A stretch of DNA of 64,000 nucleotides, from positions 182,966 through 246,965 of the forward strand of contig NZ_QURB01000004.1 of NCBI RefSeq assembly GCF_003402975.1, given 5' to 3'. The notes beneath the pieces were generated by a model. It was not told the origin of the DNA and made no database searches. It saw nothing but the letters and a program-made list of their open reading frames with translations. Below, piece by piece: positions 45,936 through 58,475 of the stretch (positions within the stretch are counted from its first letter, which is position 1; each line of letters starts with the position of its first letter). The stretch is from Brumimicrobium aurantiacum (lineage in GTDB: Bacteria > Bacteroidota > Bacteroidia > Flavobacteriales_D > Crocinitomicaceae). The position numbers and the translations under genes are program-made.

Positions 45936-48900
45936 TTAGTTAGCATCACTGTAATTAGCTGTCGAGTCAACTTTCAAAGATTGAAATTCTCTTACACCTG
46001 TACCTGCTGGAATTTTGTGTCCAACAATTACATTTTCTTTCAATCCAAGTAAGTGATCGATTTTACCAGAGATTGCTGCCTCATTCAATACTTTCGTCGT
46101 CTCCTGGAAAGACGCTGCTGAGATGAATGATTGCGTTTGAAGAGAAGAACGCGTAATACCTTGTAACATCGGTTTAGATGTTGCTGCTACAGCCTCACGT
46201 GCTTCTACCAATTTGGCATCTTCACGTTTCAACTGTGTATTTTCGTCACGTAATCTTCTTGAAGAAACGATTTGACCAGCTTTCAATTCTTGAGAATCTC
46301 CAGCGTCTGTAACAACCATTTGTCCAAAGATACGGTCATTTTCTTCCATGAAATCAGCTTTATGAATCGCTTGATTTTCTAAGAACTTAGTATCTCCAGC
46401 ATCAGTAATCTCAACTTTAAGCATCATCTGACGAACAATTACCTCAAAGTGCTTGTCATTAATTTTCACCCCTTGTAAACGATATACTTCTTGTACTTCA
46501 TTTACTAAGTACTCTTGAACTGCAGTTGGTCCTTCGATATTTAGAATATCTTTTGGAGTAATTGCACCATCAGAAAGTGATTGACCAGCTCTTACAAAGT
46601 CATTCTCTTGAACAAGAATGTGCTTAGATAGAGGAACTAAATATTTCTTCTTTTCACCAGTTTTAGCTTCGATGATTACCTCACGGTTACCACGTTTGAT
46701 TTTTCCGTAACTTGCGATACCATCAATTTCAGAAACTACTGCTGGATTTGAAGGATTACGTGCTTCGAAAAGCTCAGTAATACGAGGTAGACCCCCTGTA
46801 ATATCTCCCCCTTTACCTCCAACACGTGGAATCTTAACTAAACTGTATCCCTGTTGCATTTCTTCACCTTCTTTTACAGAAACGTGTGCATTTACAGGAA
46901 TTGGGTATGATTTAAGAATTTCACCTTTTTTATCTTTAATCAAGATCGTAGGGTTTTTCTTCTTATCTCTTGTTTCAGTAATTACTTTTTCAGTAAATCC
47001 AGTTTGCTCATCGACCTCTTCACGGTAAGTAATACCTTCAATAACGTTATCAAATTCAATCGTACCGCTATATTCAGAAATAATTACTGCGTTATAAGGG
47101 TCCCACTTACAAATCACGTCACCTTTTTCAAGTTCAGTTCCGTTTTCTGCAACCATCTCTGCACCGTAAGGTACATTAGATGTCATGGCAGCAAGACCAG
47201 TTTTCTTATCGATGATTTTCATTTCAGCAGAACGACCTACAACAATTTCTTTCTTTGTTCCGTCTTTTTCTACTTTAGTAATTGTTCTTAATTCGTCAAT
47301 TTCTAAACGACCTGAAGATTTCGCTTTCAAGTCATTCTCATCAGCGATATTAGATGCTGTACCCCCAACGTGGAATGTACGAAGTGTAAGCTGTGTACCT
47401 GGCTCACCAATTGATTGTGCTGCAACAACACCAATTGAATCACCTATTTGAGCTTCTCTATTTGTTGCCAAGTTACGTCCATAACATTTAGCACAAACTC
47501 CTCTTCTTAATTCACAAGTAAGAACTGAACGAATTTCAACTTCATCGATTCCTGCTTTGTCAATTGCTTCAGCAATATCTTCAGTTATAAGTTCACCGCC
47601 TTCAACGATCAAGTTATCATCATTATCAAATACATCATGAACAGCACTACGTCCAACGATTCTATCAAATAATGGTTCAACGATCTCATCATTTTTCTTT
47701 AAAGGAACGGCAACAATACCTCTTAACGTACCACAATCGAATTCATTTACAACTACATCTTGAGCAACATCCACCAAACGACGAGTTAAGTAACCCGCAT
47801 CGGCTGTTTTAAGTGCGGTATCGGCCAAACCTTTACGTGCACCGTGCGTAGAAATAAAGTACTCTAAAATTGATAGTCCTTCTTTAAAGTTAGAAAGAAT
47901 TGGATTTTCAATAATTTCTTGACTTGAAGCACCAGATTTTTGTGGTTTCGCCATAAGTCCACGCATTCCTGAAAGCTGACGAATCTGTTCTTTAGATCCA
48001 CGTGCTCCAGAATCAAACATCATATAAATAGAGTTGAATCCTTGCTTGTCAGTTTTCAACTGCTCCATCAACGTATTTGTTAATCGAGAGTTTGTACGTG
48101 TCCAGATATCAATAATTTGATTGTATCTTTCATTATTCGTGATAAGTCCCATGTTATAGTTGTCCATTACTTCGGCAACACTAGCATCAGCTTTATCCAC
48201 TAATATTTGTTTCTCTTTTGGAATAATAATATCATCTAAGTTGAATGACAATCCACCTTTAAAGGCCATGTCATAACCAACACTTTTAATATCATCCAAG
48301 AACTGAACAGTTCTAGAAGTTCCTGATTTTTTCAGTACATAACCAATAATATCTCTTAACGCTTTTTTGGTTAAGACATCATTGATGTATCCAACTTCTC
48401 TTGGTACCATTTCGTTAAATAATACACGACCAGCTGTTGTTTCGATAATATCTAAAACAGGCTCATCATTTTCATTTAAAACCTCAGTTTTAACTTTGAT
48501 GTGTGCGTGTAAATCTAGACGACGTTCATTCAAGGCAATACGAACTTCTTCTGGAGAGTAGAAAGTCATATCTTCACCTAACATTACTTTCTCTTCATCT
48601 GTTCTTCTTCCTTTAGTCATGTAATATAGACCAAGAACCATATCCTGAGATGGTACAGCAATAGGTGCTCCATTTGCAGGGTTAAGAATGTTGTGAGAAG
48701 AAAGCATCAATAATTGTGCTTCCAAAATTGCAGCATTACCTAACGGTAAGTGAACCGCCATCTGGTCACCATCAAAATCGGCGTTAAATGCAGTACAAAC
48801 TAATGGGTGAAGACGAATTGCTTTACCTTCAATCAATTTAGGTTGGAAAGCTTGAATACCCAATCTGTGAAGAGTTGGTGCACGGTTAAGTAACACAGGG

Positions 48901-50210
48901 TGCGACTTAATTACGTTTTCAAGAATATCCCAAACAATTGCTTCTTTTTTATCAACGATTTTCTTCGCTGATTTTACTGTCTTAACAATTCCTCTTTCAA
49001 TTAATTTTCTAATGATAAAAGGTTTGTAAAGCTCAGCAGCCATATCTTTAGGTAAACCACATTCGTGTAGTTTCAAAGAAGGACCAACAACAATTACAGA
49101 ACGTGCAGAATAATCAACACGTTTACCAAGTAAGTTTTGACGGAAACGACCTTGTTTACCTTTTAATGAATCAGAAAGTGATTTTAAAGGTCTGTTAGAT
49201 TCTGTTTTAACAGCACTAGATTTTCTAGAGTTATCAAATAATGAATCAACAGATTCTTGAAGCATACGTTTTTCATTACGTAAAATTACTTCAGGAGCTT
49301 TAATCTCGATCAATCGTTTTAAACGATTATTTCTGATAATTACTCTTCTGTATAAATCATTCAAGTCAGAAGTTGCAAAACGTCCACCATCTAGAGGAAC
49401 TAATGGTCTTAATTCTGGTGGTGTTACAGGAACAACTTTGATCACCATCCATTCTGGGCGGTTCTCAATGCGATCTTGTGAATCACGCATCGCTTCAACA
49501 ACTTGTAAACGTTTCAATGCTTCGTTTTTACGTTGCATTGACGTTTCATGATTTGCTTTGTGTCTTAAATCGTAAGACAATTGGTGAAGATCTAATCCTT
49601 TCAATAAGTCATAGATAGCTTCAGCTCCCATCTTAGCGATAAACTTGTTAGGGTCTGAATCATCCAAATACTGGTTATCTTGAGGAAGTTCATCAAGAAT
49701 ATCCAAGTATTCCTCTTCAGTTATGAATTGCATAACATCTAATGGTTCACCATCAGCGTTTTTAGCTAGACCTGACTGAATTACAACATATCTTTCGTAA
49801 TAAATAATTTGATCTAATTTCTTAGTCGGTAAACCAAGTAAATAACCAATCTTATTTGGTAAAGATCTGAAGTACCAAATATGTGCTACAGGAACAACCA
49901 ATTGGATATGCCCCATACGCTCACGACGTACTTTCTTTTCTGTTACCTCAACACCACATCGGTCACAAACAATTCCTTTATAACGAATTCGTTTATATTT
50001 TCCACAGTGGCATTCATAATCCTTAACAGGACCAAAAATACGTTCACAGAACAAACCATCTCTTTCTGGTTTGTAAGTTCTGTAGTTTATTGTTTCCGGC
50101 TTTAAAACCTCTCCACTTGACTGCTCCAGAATTTGTTCTGGAGAAGCCAATGAAATGGTGATTTTAGAAAAATCTTTCACCGTATTTTGAGTATCTTTTT
50201 TATACGCCAT
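45936..50210 (-). CDS. rpoC: RNA polymerase subunit beta prime
   Basis: 1424 residues, the Bacteroidota size. First zinc site [20 protein letters not shown] at about 68-87, catalytic [12 protein letters not shown] near 475-486 with the three Mg-binding Asp residues, the bridge/trigger-helix region with [23 protein letters not shown], and a second zinc site with CGTLRG ... [13 protein letters not shown]. It forms the active centre with RpoB. It starts 32 bases after the rpoB stop and ends at a strong terminator. Confidence 0.98.
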   Translation of the reverse strand: MAYKKDTQNTVKDFSKITISLASPEQILEQSSGEVLKPETINYRTYKPERDGLFCERIFGPVKDYECHCGKYKRIRYKGIVCDRCGVEVTEKKVRRERMGHIQLVVPVAHIWYFRSLPNKIGYLLGLPTKKLDQIIYYERYVVIQSGLAKNADGEPLDVMQFITEEEYLDILDELPQDNQYLDDSDPNKFIAKMGAEAIYDLLKGLDLHQLSYDLRHKANHETSMQRKNEALKRLQVVEAMRDSQDRIENRPEWMVIKVVPVTPPELRPLVPLDGGRFATSDLNDLYRRVIIRNNRLKRLIEIKAPEVILRNEKRMLQESVDSLFDNSRKSSAVKTESNRPLKSLSDSLKGKQGRFRQNLLGKRVDYSARSVIVVGPSLKLHECGLPKDMAAELYKPFIIRKLIERGIVKTVKSAKKIVDKKEAIVWDILENVIKSHPVLLNRAPTLHRLGIQAFQPKLIEGKAIRLHPLVCTAFNADFDGDQMAVHLPLGNAAILEAQLLMLSSHNILNPANGAPIAVPSQDMVLGLYYMTKGRRTDEEKVMLGEDMTFYSPEEVRIALNERRLDLHAHIKVKTEVLNENDEPVLDIIETTAGRVLFNEMVPREVGYINDVLTKKALRDIIGYVLKKSGTSRTVQFLDDIKSVGYDMAFKGGLSFNLDDIIIPKEKQILVDKADASVAEVMDNYNMGLITNNERYNQIIDIWTRTNSRLTNTLMEQLKTDKQGFNSIYMMFDSGARGSKEQIRQLSGMRGLMAKPQKSGASSQEIIENPILSNFKEGLSILEYFISTHGARKGLADTALKTADAGYLTRRLVDVAQDVVVNEFDCGTLRGIVAVPLKKNDEIVEPLFDRIVGRSAVHDVFDNDDNLIVEGGELITEDIAEAIDKAGIDEVEIRSVLTCELRRGVCAKCYGRNLATNREAQIGDSIGVVAAQSIGEPGTQLTLRTFHVGGTASNIADENDLKAKSSGRLEIDELRTITKVEKDGTKKEIVVGRSAEMKIIDKKTGLAAMTSNVPYGAEMVAENGTELEKGDVICKWDPYNAVIISEYSGTIEFDNVIEGITYREEVDEQTGFTEKVITETRDKKKNPTILIKDKKGEILKSYPIPVNAHVSVKEGEEMQQGYSLVKIPRVGGKGGDITGGLPRITELFEARNPSNPAVVSEIDGIASYGKIKRGNREVIIEAKTGEKKKYLVPLSKHILVQENDFVRAGQSLSDGAITPKDILNIEGPTAVQEYLVNEVQEVYRLQGVKINDKHFEVIVRQMMLKVEITDAGDTKFLENQAIHKADFMEENDRIFGQMVVTDAGDSQELKAGQIVSSRRLRDENTQLKREDAKLVEAREAVAATSKPMLQGITRSSLQTQSFISAASFQETTKVLNEAAISGKIDHLLGLKENVIVGHKIPAGTGVREFQSLKVDSTANYSDAN

Positions 50211-50242
50211 TTTAACGAGTATTTTCTATTAAACTTTGACTA

Positions 50243-53200
50243 TTAGTCCATTTTGATGTTCAAACCTAGACCTCTCAATTCGTGGAGAAGTACATTGAAT
50301 GATTCTGGTATTCCAGGCTTAGGAAGGTTATCACCTTTTACGATTGACTCGTATGCCTTAGCTCTACCATTCACATCATCAGATTTCACTGTTAAGATTT
50401 CCTGTAGGATATTAGATGCACCGAATGCCTCTAATGCCCATACCTCCATCTCACCAAAACGCTGACCTCCGAATAATGCCTTACCACCAAGTGGTTGTTG
50501 CGTGATCAATGAGTATGGTCCGATTGAACGAGAGTGCATTTTGTCATCAACCATGTGAGATAATTTCAACATGTAGATAACCCCAACTGTTGCTGGTTGG
50601 TGGAAACGCTCTCCTGTTCCTCCATCGTAAAGGTAAGATTTACCAGCACGTGGAATTCCAGCTTTATCACAGTATTCTGCAACTTCTGAAGGCAATGCAC
50701 CATCAAAAATTGGAGTGGCAAATTTAACGTTCAGTTTTTGTCCTGCCCAACCAAGAACAGTTTCATAAATCTGACCAAGGTTCATACGAGATGGTACACC
50801 CAATGGATTCAATACGATATCTACTGGAGTTCCGTCATCTAAGAATGGCATATCTTCTTGTCGTACAATGTTTGCAACAATACCTTTGTTACCGTGACGA
50901 CCAGCCATCTTATCACCAACTTTCAACTTACGTTTCTTAGCCAAGTAAACTTTTGCTAATTTAACGATACCTGAAGGCAATTCATCTCCAACTGAGATAT
51001 GGAATTTCTTACGTTTATAGTTACCCAATAAATCATTCGCCTTAATAGTGAAGTTATGGATTACTTGCTGAATCATAGAATTCGTTTCAGCATCTTCCGT
51101 CCACTTACTAGGGTTAACAATAGAATAGTCTATAATACTTAGCGCTTTTTCTGAGAATTTAGAACCTTTCTTAATGATTTCTTCTCTAAAGTTATTTGTT
51201 ACACCTGAAGATTTTTTACCTTCTAGAATAACAAGTAATTTTTGAACAAGAACATTCTTCAATTCACCTAAATCTTTCTCGTAATCAGCATCTAGATTTT
51301 CAAGAATTGGTTTATCCTGAGCTTTTGTTTTTCTATCTTTTACTGCTCTAGAGAATAACTTCTTGTTAATTACCACACCTTTCAATGAAGGTCCAGCTTT
51401 TAATGAAGCATCTTTTACATCACCAGCTTTGTCACCAAAGATGGCACGTAATAATTTCTCTTCTGGAGAAGGATCTGTTTCTCCTTTCGGAGTAATCTTA
51501 CCAATTAAGATGTCACCTTCTTTCACTTCAGCACCGATTCTAATTAAACCATGCTCATCAAGATCTCTTGTTGCTTCTTCACTAACGTTAGGAATATCAG
51601 CAGTTAATTCCTCCATTCCACGTTTAGTGTCACGAACTTCAAGAGAGTATTCATCAATATGAACAGATGTAAATACATCCTCACGTACTACACGTTCAGA
51701 GATTACAATCGCATCCTCAAAGTTATACCCTTTCCAAGGCATGAATGCTACTTTCATATTTTGACCCAAGGCTAATTCTCCTTGTTGTGTTGCATAACCT
51801 TCACATAAAACCTGACCTTCTTCTACAATGTCACCTTTCTTAACGATTGGTTTCAAGTTCATTGTTGAACCTTGGTTTGTTTTCTTGAATTTAGTTAAAC
51901 TATATGTTTTTGTATTTCCATCAAAAGAAACAATTTCTTCTTCTTTAGAAAGGTCATACTTAATCACAATTTCGCGGGCATCTACATATTCAACGATACC
52001 ATTTCCTTCGGCATTAATTAATACACGAGAATCACGAGCTACTAATCTTTCGATTCCTGTACCTACGATTGGAGATTCTGGTTTTAATAATGGTAATGCC
52101 TGACGCTGCATGTTTGATCCCATCAAAGCACGGTTGGCATCATCATGTTCCAAGAATGGAATAGAAGATGCTGCAATCGAAGCAATCTGGTTCGCACCAA
52201 CATCCATTAAGTCAATGTCTTTTGGCTCAACAACTGGGAAATCACCTTCTTCACGCGCTTTAACAACTTCGTTGGTAAACTCACCATTATCGTTCAATGG
52301 TGCATTTGCTTGAGCTATCATTTTAGCGTCTTCCTCTTCTGCTGATAGGTATACTGGTTCTTCATCTAATTGAACCTTACCATTTACTACCTTTCTATAA
52401 GGTGTTTCGATAAATCCAAGTTTATTTACTTTCGCAAATACACAAAGAGATGAAATCAAACCAATATTTGGTCCCTCAGGAGTTTCAATTGTACAAAGAC
52501 GTCCGTAGTGTGTATAGTGAACATCACGTACCTCAAATCCTGCACGCTCTCTAGATAAACCACCAGGTCCAAGTGCCGAGAAACGACGCTTATGTGTTAC
52601 CTCTGATAATGGATTTGTTTGATCCATGAATTGAGATAACTGGTTGGTACCAAAGAATGAATTAATTACAGAAGAAAGTGTTTTTGCGTTAATCAAGTCA
52701 ATTGGAGTAAAGACTTCATTGTCACGAACATTCATTCTTTCACGAATTGTACGTGCCATACGCGCTAGACCAACACCAAATTGAGAGAATAATTGCTCAC
52801 CTACAGTTCTAACACGACGATTAGAAAGGTGATCAATATCATCTACTTCAGCTTTAGAGTTAATCAATTCAATAAGATACTTAATGATCTTAATGATATC
52901 ACTTTTAGTAAGTACTCTTGATTCTTCGTCATCTGATATTTTAAGTTTTTTGTTGATTCTAAAACGACCAACTTCACCTAAATCATAACGTGTATCAGAG
53001 AAGAACAATTTATCAAATACGCTACGTGCCGTTTCAATATCTGGCGGCTCAGCGTTACGTAATTGTCTATAGATTACTTCAACTGCTTCCTTCTCAGAGT
53101 TAGCAGTATCTTTTTGTAATGTATTATATATAATAGTAAAATCAGCAGAGTTTACATCTTCTTTATGTAGAATGATGGTTTTAGTACCTGCTTCAATGAT

Positions 53201-54055
53201 TTCTTCTATATTATCTTTATCAAGAACTGTATCACGATCTAAGATTACTTCGTTACGTTCGATAGATACAACTTCTCCTGTATCTTCATCAACGAAATCT
53301 TCGATCCAAGATTTTAATACTCTTGCAGCTAGTTTACGACCAATTACCTTTTTAAGGTTTGTTTTATTGGCTTTAATCTCATCTGCTAAGTCAAAAATCT
53401 CTAAAATGTCTTTATCGCTTTCGTAACCAATAGCTCTGAACAAAGTTGTCACAGGAAGCTTTTTCTTACGATCGATATATGCATACATGACATTATTAAT
53501 GTCTGTAGCGAACTCTATCCAAGAACCTTTAAAAGGGATAATTCTTGCAGAGTATAATTTTGTACCATTTGCGTGTCTAGATTGTCCAAAGAAAACACCA
53601 GGAGAACGGTGCAATTGAGATACTATAACACGTTCAGCACCATTCACAACAAAAGACCCCTTTGGAGTCATGTAAGGAATTGTACCTAAATAAACATCTT
53701 GAACTATCGTTTCAAAATCTTCATGTTCTGGATCTGTACAATACAGTTTTAATTTTGCCTTTAAAGGAACACTATATGTCAATCCACGTTCTATACACTC
53801 TTCTATAGAATAGCGAGGCGGATCAATGAAATAGTCCAAAAATTCAAGGACAAATTGATTTCTTGTATCAGTTATTGGAAAGTTTTCGGAAAAAACTTTG
53901 AAAAGACCTTCCTTTTCACGGTTCTCAGGAGTAGTTTCCAATTGAAAAAACTCACGGAACGATTTTAGTTGAACATCCAAAAAGTCAGGATATTCAAAAA
54001 CACTTTTGCTAGAAGCGAAATTAATTCTTGTAGCGATATTATTTGATGTTGCCAA
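50243..54055 (-). CDS. rpoB: RNA polymerase subunit beta, TTG start
   Basis: 1270 residues. The rifampicin region reads [33 protein letters not shown], with the usual sensitive residues; later motifs [29 protein letters not shown] and [24 protein letters not shown] are standard. The only start is TTG at 54055: an in-frame TAA lies 15 to 20 bases upstream and no ATG is near the N-terminus, while [17 protein letters not shown] aligns in form with other Bacteroidota RpoB starts. A hairpin attenuator separates it from rplL. Confidence 0.97.
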   Translation of the reverse strand: MATSNNIATRINFASSKSVFEYPDFLDVQLKSFREFFQLETTPENREKEGLFKVFSENFPITDTRNQFVLEFLDYFIDPPRYSIEECIERGLTYSVPLKAKLKLYCTDPEHEDFETIVQDVYLGTIPYMTPKGSFVVNGAERVIVSQLHRSPGVFFGQSRHANGTKLYSARIIPFKGSWIEFATDINNVMYAYIDRKKKLPVTTLFRAIGYESDKDILEIFDLADEIKANKTNLKKVIGRKLAARVLKSWIEDFVDEDTGEVVSIERNEVILDRDTVLDKDNIEEIIEAGTKTIILHKEDVNSADFTIIYNTLQKDTANSEKEAVEVIYRQLRNAEPPDIETARSVFDKLFFSDTRYDLGEVGRFRINKKLKISDDEESRVLTKSDIIKIIKYLIELINSKAEVDDIDHLSNRRVRTVGEQLFSQFGVGLARMARTIRERMNVRDNEVFTPIDLINAKTLSSVINSFFGTNQLSQFMDQTNPLSEVTHKRRFSALGPGGLSRERAGFEVRDVHYTHYGRLCTIETPEGPNIGLISSLCVFAKVNKLGFIETPYRKVVNGKVQLDEEPVYLSAEEEDAKMIAQANAPLNDNGEFTNEVVKAREEGDFPVVEPKDIDLMDVGANQIASIAASSIPFLEHDDANRALMGSNMQRQALPLLKPESPIVGTGIERLVARDSRVLINAEGNGIVEYVDAREIVIKYDLSKEEEIVSFDGNTKTYSLTKFKKTNQGSTMNLKPIVKKGDIVEEGQVLCEGYATQQGELALGQNMKVAFMPWKGYNFEDAIVISERVVREDVFTSVHIDEYSLEVRDTKRGMEELTADIPNVSEEATRDLDEHGLIRIGAEVKEGDILIGKITPKGETDPSPEEKLLRAIFGDKAGDVKDASLKAGPSLKGVVINKKLFSRAVKDRKTKAQDKPILENLDADYEKDLGELKNVLVQKLLVILEGKKSSGVTNNFREEIIKKGSKFSEKALSIIDYSIVNPSKWTEDAETNSMIQQVIHNFTIKANDLLGNYKRKKFHISVGDELPSGIVKLAKVYLAKKRKLKVGDKMAGRHGNKGIVANIVRQEDMPFLDDGTPVDIVLNPLGVPSRMNLGQIYETVLGWAGQKLNVKFATPIFDGALPSEVAEYCDKAGIPRAGKSYLYDGGTGERFHQPATVGVIYMLKLSHMVDDKMHSRSIGPYSLITQQPLGGKALFGGQRFGEMEVWALEAFGASNILQEILTVKSDDVNGRAKAYESIVKGDNLPKPGIPESFNVLLHELRGLGLNIKMD

Positions 54056-54114
54056 GACTACGAAATTTTGTTAGAAAAAAGAACCAGATGCATATAATGC
54101 ATAAAAACAGCACA

Positions 54115-54140
54115 AGGCATCCCGAAAATCGAGGATGCCT
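54115..54140 (-). terminator. Attenuator hairpin between rplL and rpoB
   Basis: AGGCATCC and GGATGCCT pair, extended by CGA/TCG past a bulged T, then TTGTGCTG and five T on the minus strand. A second small inverted repeat, ATGCAT-N3-ATGCAT, lies at 54088-54102. A partial terminator at this place lowers rpoBC relative to L7/L12 in E. coli; the same logic is inferred here. Confidence 0.75.
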
Positions 54141-54163
54141 GTACTGTAAAATAAGTATAGTTA

Positions 54164-54535
54164 CTACTTAACTTCAACTTCAGCTCCTGCTTCTTCTAGA
54201 GAAGATTTTAAGCTATCAGCTTCGTCTTTAGCAACTCCTTCTTTAATTGGAGCTGGAGCACCGTCAACTAATGCTTTTGCTTCTTTCAATCCAAGACCAG
54301 TTAATTCTTTAACTAATTTTACGACAGCCAATTTACTACCTCCGGCAGATTTAAGGATTACGTCAAACTCAGTTTTTTCTTCAGCAGCATCACCAGCAGC
54401 TCCTCCACCTGCAACTGCAACAGCAGCAGCAGCTGGTTCAATTCCGTACTCATCCTTAAGGATGTTTGCTAATTCGTTAACGTCTTTTACTGTAAGGTTA
54501 ACTAATGTTTCAGCTATTTCTTTTAATTCAGCCAT
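54164..54535 (-). CDS. rplL: Ribosomal protein L7/L12
   Basis: 123 residues. N-terminal dimer segment [23 protein letters not shown], the alanine-rich hinge [19 protein letters not shown], and the factor-binding domain [38 protein letters not shown]. It forms the stalk that recruits elongation factors. The hinge is typical in length. It follows rplJ by 43 bases. Confidence 0.98.
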   Translation of the reverse strand: MAELKEIAETLVNLTVKDVNELANILKDEYGIEPAAAAVAVAGGGAAGDAAEEKTEFDVILKSAGGSKLAVVKLVKELTGLGLKEAKALVDGAPAPIKEGVAKDEADSLKSSLEEAGAEVEVK

Positions 54536-54578
54536 TTTATTTTGTTTAAAAAAGGTTCAATAATAATTTATAATTAAT

Positions 54579-55100
54579 CTATGCTCTTTCTTCGAGCGTT
54601 TTAAGGATTCCAGCAATCTTGCCACCTTGTCCTTTAAGTCCAGACACAACATTTTTAGCTGGGCTTTGTAACAATGTAACAATATCTCCGATAAGTTCAT
54701 CCTTGCTTTTGATTTCAACTAATGTATTTAGATTTTCATCTCCTACATAAATAGTTTCTTCAACGTAAGCTGCTTTAAGGATTGGTTTATCATGTTTTTT
54801 GCGGAAATCTTTGATGATCTTAGCAGGTGCATTACCTACTTCAGCGAACATAATTGATGTTGGTCCTGATAAAACATCTTTCAACTCTCCAAGATCTCTA
54901 TCTTCAATACGTTCAATTGCTTTTGCAAATAAAGTGTTTTTAATTACTCTTAAACTCACTCCGTTCTTGAAACATTTCCCTCTTAAATCGTTGATAGCTT
55001 CAACAGTCAACTCAGAAGTATCAGCAAGGTAAAAAATACCTGCATCTTTAAGTTCTGCTGTTAAATCATCAATGTACTGCGCTTTTTCTTCTCTATTCAT
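54579..55100 (-). CDS. rplJ: Ribosomal protein L10
   Basis: 173 residues. MNREEKAQYIDDLTAELKDAGIFYLADTSELTVEAINDLRGKCF and VIKNTLFAKAIE are L10 hallmarks; the C-terminal helix (VVSGLKGQGGKIAGILKTLEERA) binds L7/L12 dimers. It anchors the stalk to 23S rRNA. Only 11 bases separate it from rplA, so there is no separate L10 leader of the E. coli kind. Confidence 0.97.
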   Translation of the reverse strand: MNREEKAQYIDDLTAELKDAGIFYLADTSELTVEAINDLRGKCFKNGVSLRVIKNTLFAKAIERIEDRDLGELKDVLSGPTSIMFAEVGNAPAKIIKDFRKKHDKPILKAAYVEETIYVGDENLNTLVEIKSKDELIGDIVTLLQSPAKNVVSGLKGQGGKIAGILKTLEERA

Positions 55101-55111
55101 ATTTAAAAATT

Positions 55112-55807
55112 TTAAGCGACAACAGATTTAGCGTCAATTTGGATACCTGGGCTCATAGTTGAACTCATGTATATACTTTTGATATATGTTCCTTTCGCTG
55201 CAGATGGTTTCATTTTAATCAAAGTGCTTAACAATTCAGTTGCATTATCTTTAATTTTGCTTCCTTCAAAAGAAGATTTTGCAATATTAGAGTGTACAAT
55301 ACCGAATTTATCAACACGGAAATCAATTTTACCAGCTTTAACTTCTTGAACTGCTTTCGCTACATCCATTGTTACAGTACCAGTTTTAGGGTTTGGCATT
55401 AAACCTCTAGGTCCTAAAATACGACCTAAGGCACCTACTTTCCCCATTACAGATGGCATAGTGATAATCACATCGATATCAGTCCATCCTCCTTTTATTT
55501 TCTCAATATACTCGTCTAATCCAGCATAATCAGCTCCTGCTGCAGTTGCCTCATCAACTTTATCAGGAGTACAAAGTACTAATACTTTTACATCCTTTCC
55601 AGTTCCATGTGGTAAAGCAACGGTACCTCTTACCATTTGATTAGCTTTTCTAGGGTCAACACCTAGTCGTACACTGATATCAACAGAAGCATCAAAATTT
55701 GTATTCGTGATTTCCTTTACTAAATCACATGCTTCAGTCAACGAGTATGCTTTATCAAAGTCTACCTTTGAAAGCGCTTCTTTTCTTTTCTTAGAAATAC
55801 GTCCCAT
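55112..55807 (-). CDS. rplA: Ribosomal protein L1
   Basis: 231 residues. [54 protein letters not shown] and [19 protein letters not shown] are diagnostic. L1 binds 23S rRNA at the exit-site stalk and, in many bacteria, also its own mRNA to repress the rplK-rplA operon. It starts 12 bases after rplK. Confidence 0.98.
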   Translation of the reverse strand: MGRISKKRKEALSKVDFDKAYSLTEACDLVKEITNTNFDASVDISVRLGVDPRKANQMVRGTVALPHGTGKDVKVLVLCTPDKVDEATAAGADYAGLDEYIEKIKGGWTDIDVIITMPSVMGKVGALGRILGPRGLMPNPKTGTVTMDVAKAVQEVKAGKIDFRVDKFGIVHSNIAKSSFEGSKIKDNATELLSTLIKMKPSAAKGTYIKSIYMSSTMSPGIQIDAKSVVA

Positions 55808-55819
55808 GATTAATGTTTT

Positions 55820-56260
55820 TTAGTTTGAAGGAAATTCTCCTTTTACAGTGATTCCCATACTTCTTGCTGTCCCAGCAACCATTTTCATTCCTGATTCAAC
55901 TGTAAAACAGTTTAAGTCAGTTAATTTATCTTCAGCAATTGCTCTTACTTGATCCCAAGATACACTAGCCACTTTAATACGGTTAGGTTCTGATGATCCT
56001 TTCTTAAGCTTAGCTGCTTCTAATAATTGAACTGCTGCTGGAGGAGTTTTAATGATAAAGTCGAACGACTTATCACTATAAACAGTGATTACAACTGGTA
56101 ATACTTTTCCACCTCTATCTTGAGTTCTTGAGTTAAACTGCTTACAGAACTCCATAATGTTGACACCTTTAGCACCAAGTGCTGGACCAACGGGCGGAGA
56201 AGGATTTGCTGCACCACCTTTGATCTGTAATTTGATCAAACCTGCTACTTCTTTAGCCAT
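55820..56260 (-). CDS. rplK: Ribosomal protein L11
   Basis: 146 residues. [37 protein letters not shown] is the conserved proline-rich N-terminus and the C-terminal part binds the GTPase-associated rRNA ([11 protein letters not shown]). It is needed for RelA-type stringent sensing in other bacteria. An 85-bp leader precedes it, possibly a control site for L1. Confidence 0.98.
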   Translation of the reverse strand: MAKEVAGLIKLQIKGGAANPSPPVGPALGAKGVNIMEFCKQFNSRTQDRGGKVLPVVITVYSDKSFDFIIKTPPAAVQLLEAAKLKKGSSEPNRIKVASVSWDQVRAIAEDKLTDLNCFTVESGMKMVAGTARSMGITVKGEFPSN

Positions 56261-56345
56261 TTATATATAATTTGTGTAGTACAATCGTGATTCAATCGAT
56301 GGGAAGCTTTAATCATCATCATCACTCCTACGGGTTAAAAACTTA

Positions 56346-56897
56346 TTAACTTTCTTTATCTACTTGCATATAGCTTAATTCGACCAAGTTTTTACGACCG
56401 AATATTTTCACCATTACTTTCAATTTCTTTTTCTCTTCGTTGATTTCCTCTATGGTACCGTTGAAATTATTAAATGGTCCATCAACTACTTTGACAGACT
56501 CACCAATAACGTAAGGGATTTTCATTTCCTCTTCGTTTTCAGTCATTTCATCGACTTTACCAAGGATTCTATTCACTTCGGCCTTTCTCATTGGTAATGG
56601 ATCTCCGTGCTTCTCTGCACCAAGGAATCCAATTACATTAGGCACTCCTTTAATTACGTGAGGAACCTCACCAACTAAAGCAACTTCAACTAGTACGTAT
56701 CCAGGCAAGAATGTTTTCTCTTTAGAAATTTTCTTACCATTTCTAATTTGAAAAACTTTTTCAGTTGGAATAAGTATTTGACCAAAATAGTCGTCTAATT
56801 TTTGACGACTAATTTCCATCTCTAGATATTCCTTAACCATAGTTTCTTTACCGCTAATAGCTCGAACTACGTACCATCTTTTTTTAACTTCTTCCAC
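56346..56897 (-). CDS. nusG: Transcription factor NusG, GTG start
   Basis: 183 residues. NGN domain with KRWYVVRAISGKETMVKEYLE and FLPGYVLVEVALVGEVPHVIKGVPNVIGFLG, then a KOW domain with IGESVKVVDGPFNNFNGTIEEIN. NusG couples RNA polymerase to the ribosome or Rho. The start codon is GTG at 56897, with AGGA eight bases upstream; no ATG is available before the NGN domain. Confidence 0.96.
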   Translation of the reverse strand: MEEVKKRWYVVRAISGKETMVKEYLEMEISRQKLDDYFGQILIPTEKVFQIRNGKKISKEKTFLPGYVLVEVALVGEVPHVIKGVPNVIGFLGAEKHGDPLPMRKAEVNRILGKVDEMTENEEEMKIPYVIGESVKVVDGPFNNFNGTIEEINEEKKKLKVMVKIFGRKNLVELSYMQVDKES

Positions 56898-56930
56898 AGT
56901 AATCCTGTTAAAATTTATCAGTATTCTTAA

Positions 56931-57143
56931 TTATGGATAAATCAATCCAAGAATTCCTTTCCAGAAATATGTCGATGGATTTATTCCGAAGATAAAATCC
57001 ATTACAAATATAAGTAAGGAAAATATAACAGAACCTATAACTACAATAATAGTATTGTTCTGTAATTCTGTCCATGTCGGCCAGCTCACTTTGTGAACCA
57101 GCTCATGGTATGTGTCCTGAAGATATTCTACAATATTTGCCAA
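56931..57143 (-). CDS. secE: Preprotein translocase subunit SecE, TTG start
   Basis: 70 residues. The frame is open far upstream but runs through the tRNA-Trp gene, so the real start is the TTG at 57143 (preceded by AAAAAGAAAGAAA), giving MANIVEYLQDTYHELVHKVS. WPTWTELQNNTIIV is the SecE amphipathic helix and conserved hinge; one membrane helix follows (about 35-55). SecE clamps SecY in the inner membrane. It lies between tRNA-Trp and nusG, as expected. Confidence 0.93.
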   Translation of the reverse strand: MANIVEYLQDTYHELVHKVSWPTWTELQNNTIIVVIGSVIFSLLIFVMDFIFGINPSTYFWKGILGLIYP

Positions 57144-57157
57144 TTTCTTTCTTTTTG

Positions 57158-57230
57158 CACGGGCGGTAGGATTCGAACCCACGACCAATGGTTTTGGAGA
57201 CCAGTACTCTACCAACTGAGCTACACCCGT
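57158..57230 (-). tRNA. tRNA-Trp(CCA)
   Basis: 73 bases without encoded CCA tail. Acceptor ACGGGTG/CGCCCGT, D-arm with AGTTGGTA, anticodon loop CTCCAAA (CCA), T-arm GTGGG TTCGAAT CCTAC. The first anticodon-stem pair (C-T) is mismatched. It is embedded between tuf and secE and must be cut out of the operon transcript. Confidence 0.95.
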
Positions 57231-57239
57231 AGTTGAAAA

Positions 57240-57267
57240 AGGGGAGTCTGAAAATACATCCTCCCCT
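57240..57267 (-). terminator. Hairpin attenuator between tuf and tRNA-Trp
   Basis: AGGGGAG and CTCCCCT pair over 7 G/C-rich bases around a 14-nt loop; the minus strand then has TTTT and C. It may trim transcription after tuf or set a processing point for tRNA-Trp. Confidence 0.65.
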
Positions 57268-57287
57268 CTTTCTAATATATTCAATGC

Positions 57288-58475
57288 TTAATCTAAGATC
57301 TCAGTTACCTGACCAGCACCTACAGTTCTACCACCCTCACGGATAGCGAAACGAAGTCCTTTGTCCATTGCAATTGGAACGATTAAGTCTACAGTGATTG
57401 TTACGTTATCACCAGGCATAACCATGTCACGACCTTCTTCTAGGTGAATCTCACCAGTTACATCCGTTGTACGGAAGTAGAATTGTGGACGGTAACGGTT
57501 ATGGAATGGAGTGTGACGTCCACCTTCATCTTTCTTCAAAACATAAATCTCAGCTTTGAACTTAGCGTGTGGTGTTGTAGAACCTGGTTTACAAATAACC
57601 ATTCCACGACGAATAACTGACTTGTCAATACCTCTTAAAAGAAGACCAACGTTATCACCAGCTTCACCACTATCCAATATCTTACGGAACATCTCAACAC
57701 CTGTTACAACAGATTTAAGTTTTTCATCTCCCATACCTAAGATATCAACCTCTTCACCAGAGTTAATAACTCCTGTTTCGATACGTCCTGTAGCTACTGT
57801 TCCACGACCTGTAATTGAGAATACATCCTCAACTGGCATCAAGAATGGCTTATCTACTTCACGAGGAGGTAATTCAATCCATGAATCAACAGCATCCATC
57901 AAGTCCAATACGATTTGACTCCACTTCTCATCTCCATTAAGACCTCCAAGTGCAGAACCTTGAATTACAGGAGAGTTATCACCATCATAATCATAGAATG
58001 ATAGAAGCTCTCTGATCTCTAATTCAACTAACTCTAACAATTCTTCATCATCAACCAAATCAACTTTGTTCATGAATACAACAATTCTAGGAATACCAAC
58101 CTGGCGTCCTAAAAGAATGTGCTCACGAGTTTGTGGCATTGGTCCATCAGTAGCTGCAACAACTAAAATTGCACCATCCATTTGGGCAGCACCAGTTACC
58201 ATGTTCTTTACATAGTCGGCGTGACCTGGACAATCCACGTGTGCATAGTGACGATTCTCAGTTTCATACTCAATATGAGCTGTGTTAATTGTAATACCAC
58301 GTTCTTTCTCCTCAGGAGCGTTGTCGATTGTATCGAAATCACGCGCTTCAGCAAAACCTTTAGCTGACAAAACCGCAGCAATAGCAGCAGTTAATGTTGT
58401 CTTTCCGTGATCGACGTGACCGATTGTTCCAATGTTTAAGTGTGGTTTGGAACGAGTAAATGTTTCCTTAGCCAT
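57288..58475 (-). CDS. tuf: Elongation factor Tu
   Basis: 395 residues. G1 loop GHVDHGKT at 19-26, DCPGHADYV, and [23 protein letters not shown]; then domains 2 and 3 with [15 protein letters not shown] and [19 protein letters not shown]. It brings aminoacyl-tRNA to the ribosome. It lies 70 bases after the last of four tRNA genes, in the same transcript. Confidence 0.98.
   Translation of the reverse strand: MAKETFTRSKPHLNIGTIGHVDHGKTTLTAAIAAVLSAKGFAEARDFDTIDNAPEEKERGITINTAHIEYETENRHYAHVDCPGHADYVKNMVTGAAQMDGAILVVAATDGPMPQTREHILLGRQVGIPRIVVFMNKVDLVDDEELLELVELEIRELLSFYDYDGDNSPVIQGSALGGLNGDEKWSQIVLDLMDAVDSWIELPPREVDKPFLMPVEDVFSITGRGTVATGRIETGVINSGEEVDILGMGDEKLKSVVTGVEMFRKILDSGEAGDNVGLLLRGIDKSVIRRGMVICKPGSTTPHAKFKAEIYVLKKDEGGRHTPFHNRYRPQFYFRTTDVTGEIHLEEGRDMVMPGDNVTITVDLIVPIAMDKGLRFAIREGGRTVGAGQVTEILD

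Noticed and set aside
57144-57284. N-terminal extension of the secE frame to 117 codons
   Set aside because: The extension translates the tRNA-Trp gene (SPKPLVVGSNPTARA is a typical translated tRNA). The TTG at 57143 gives a normal SecE.
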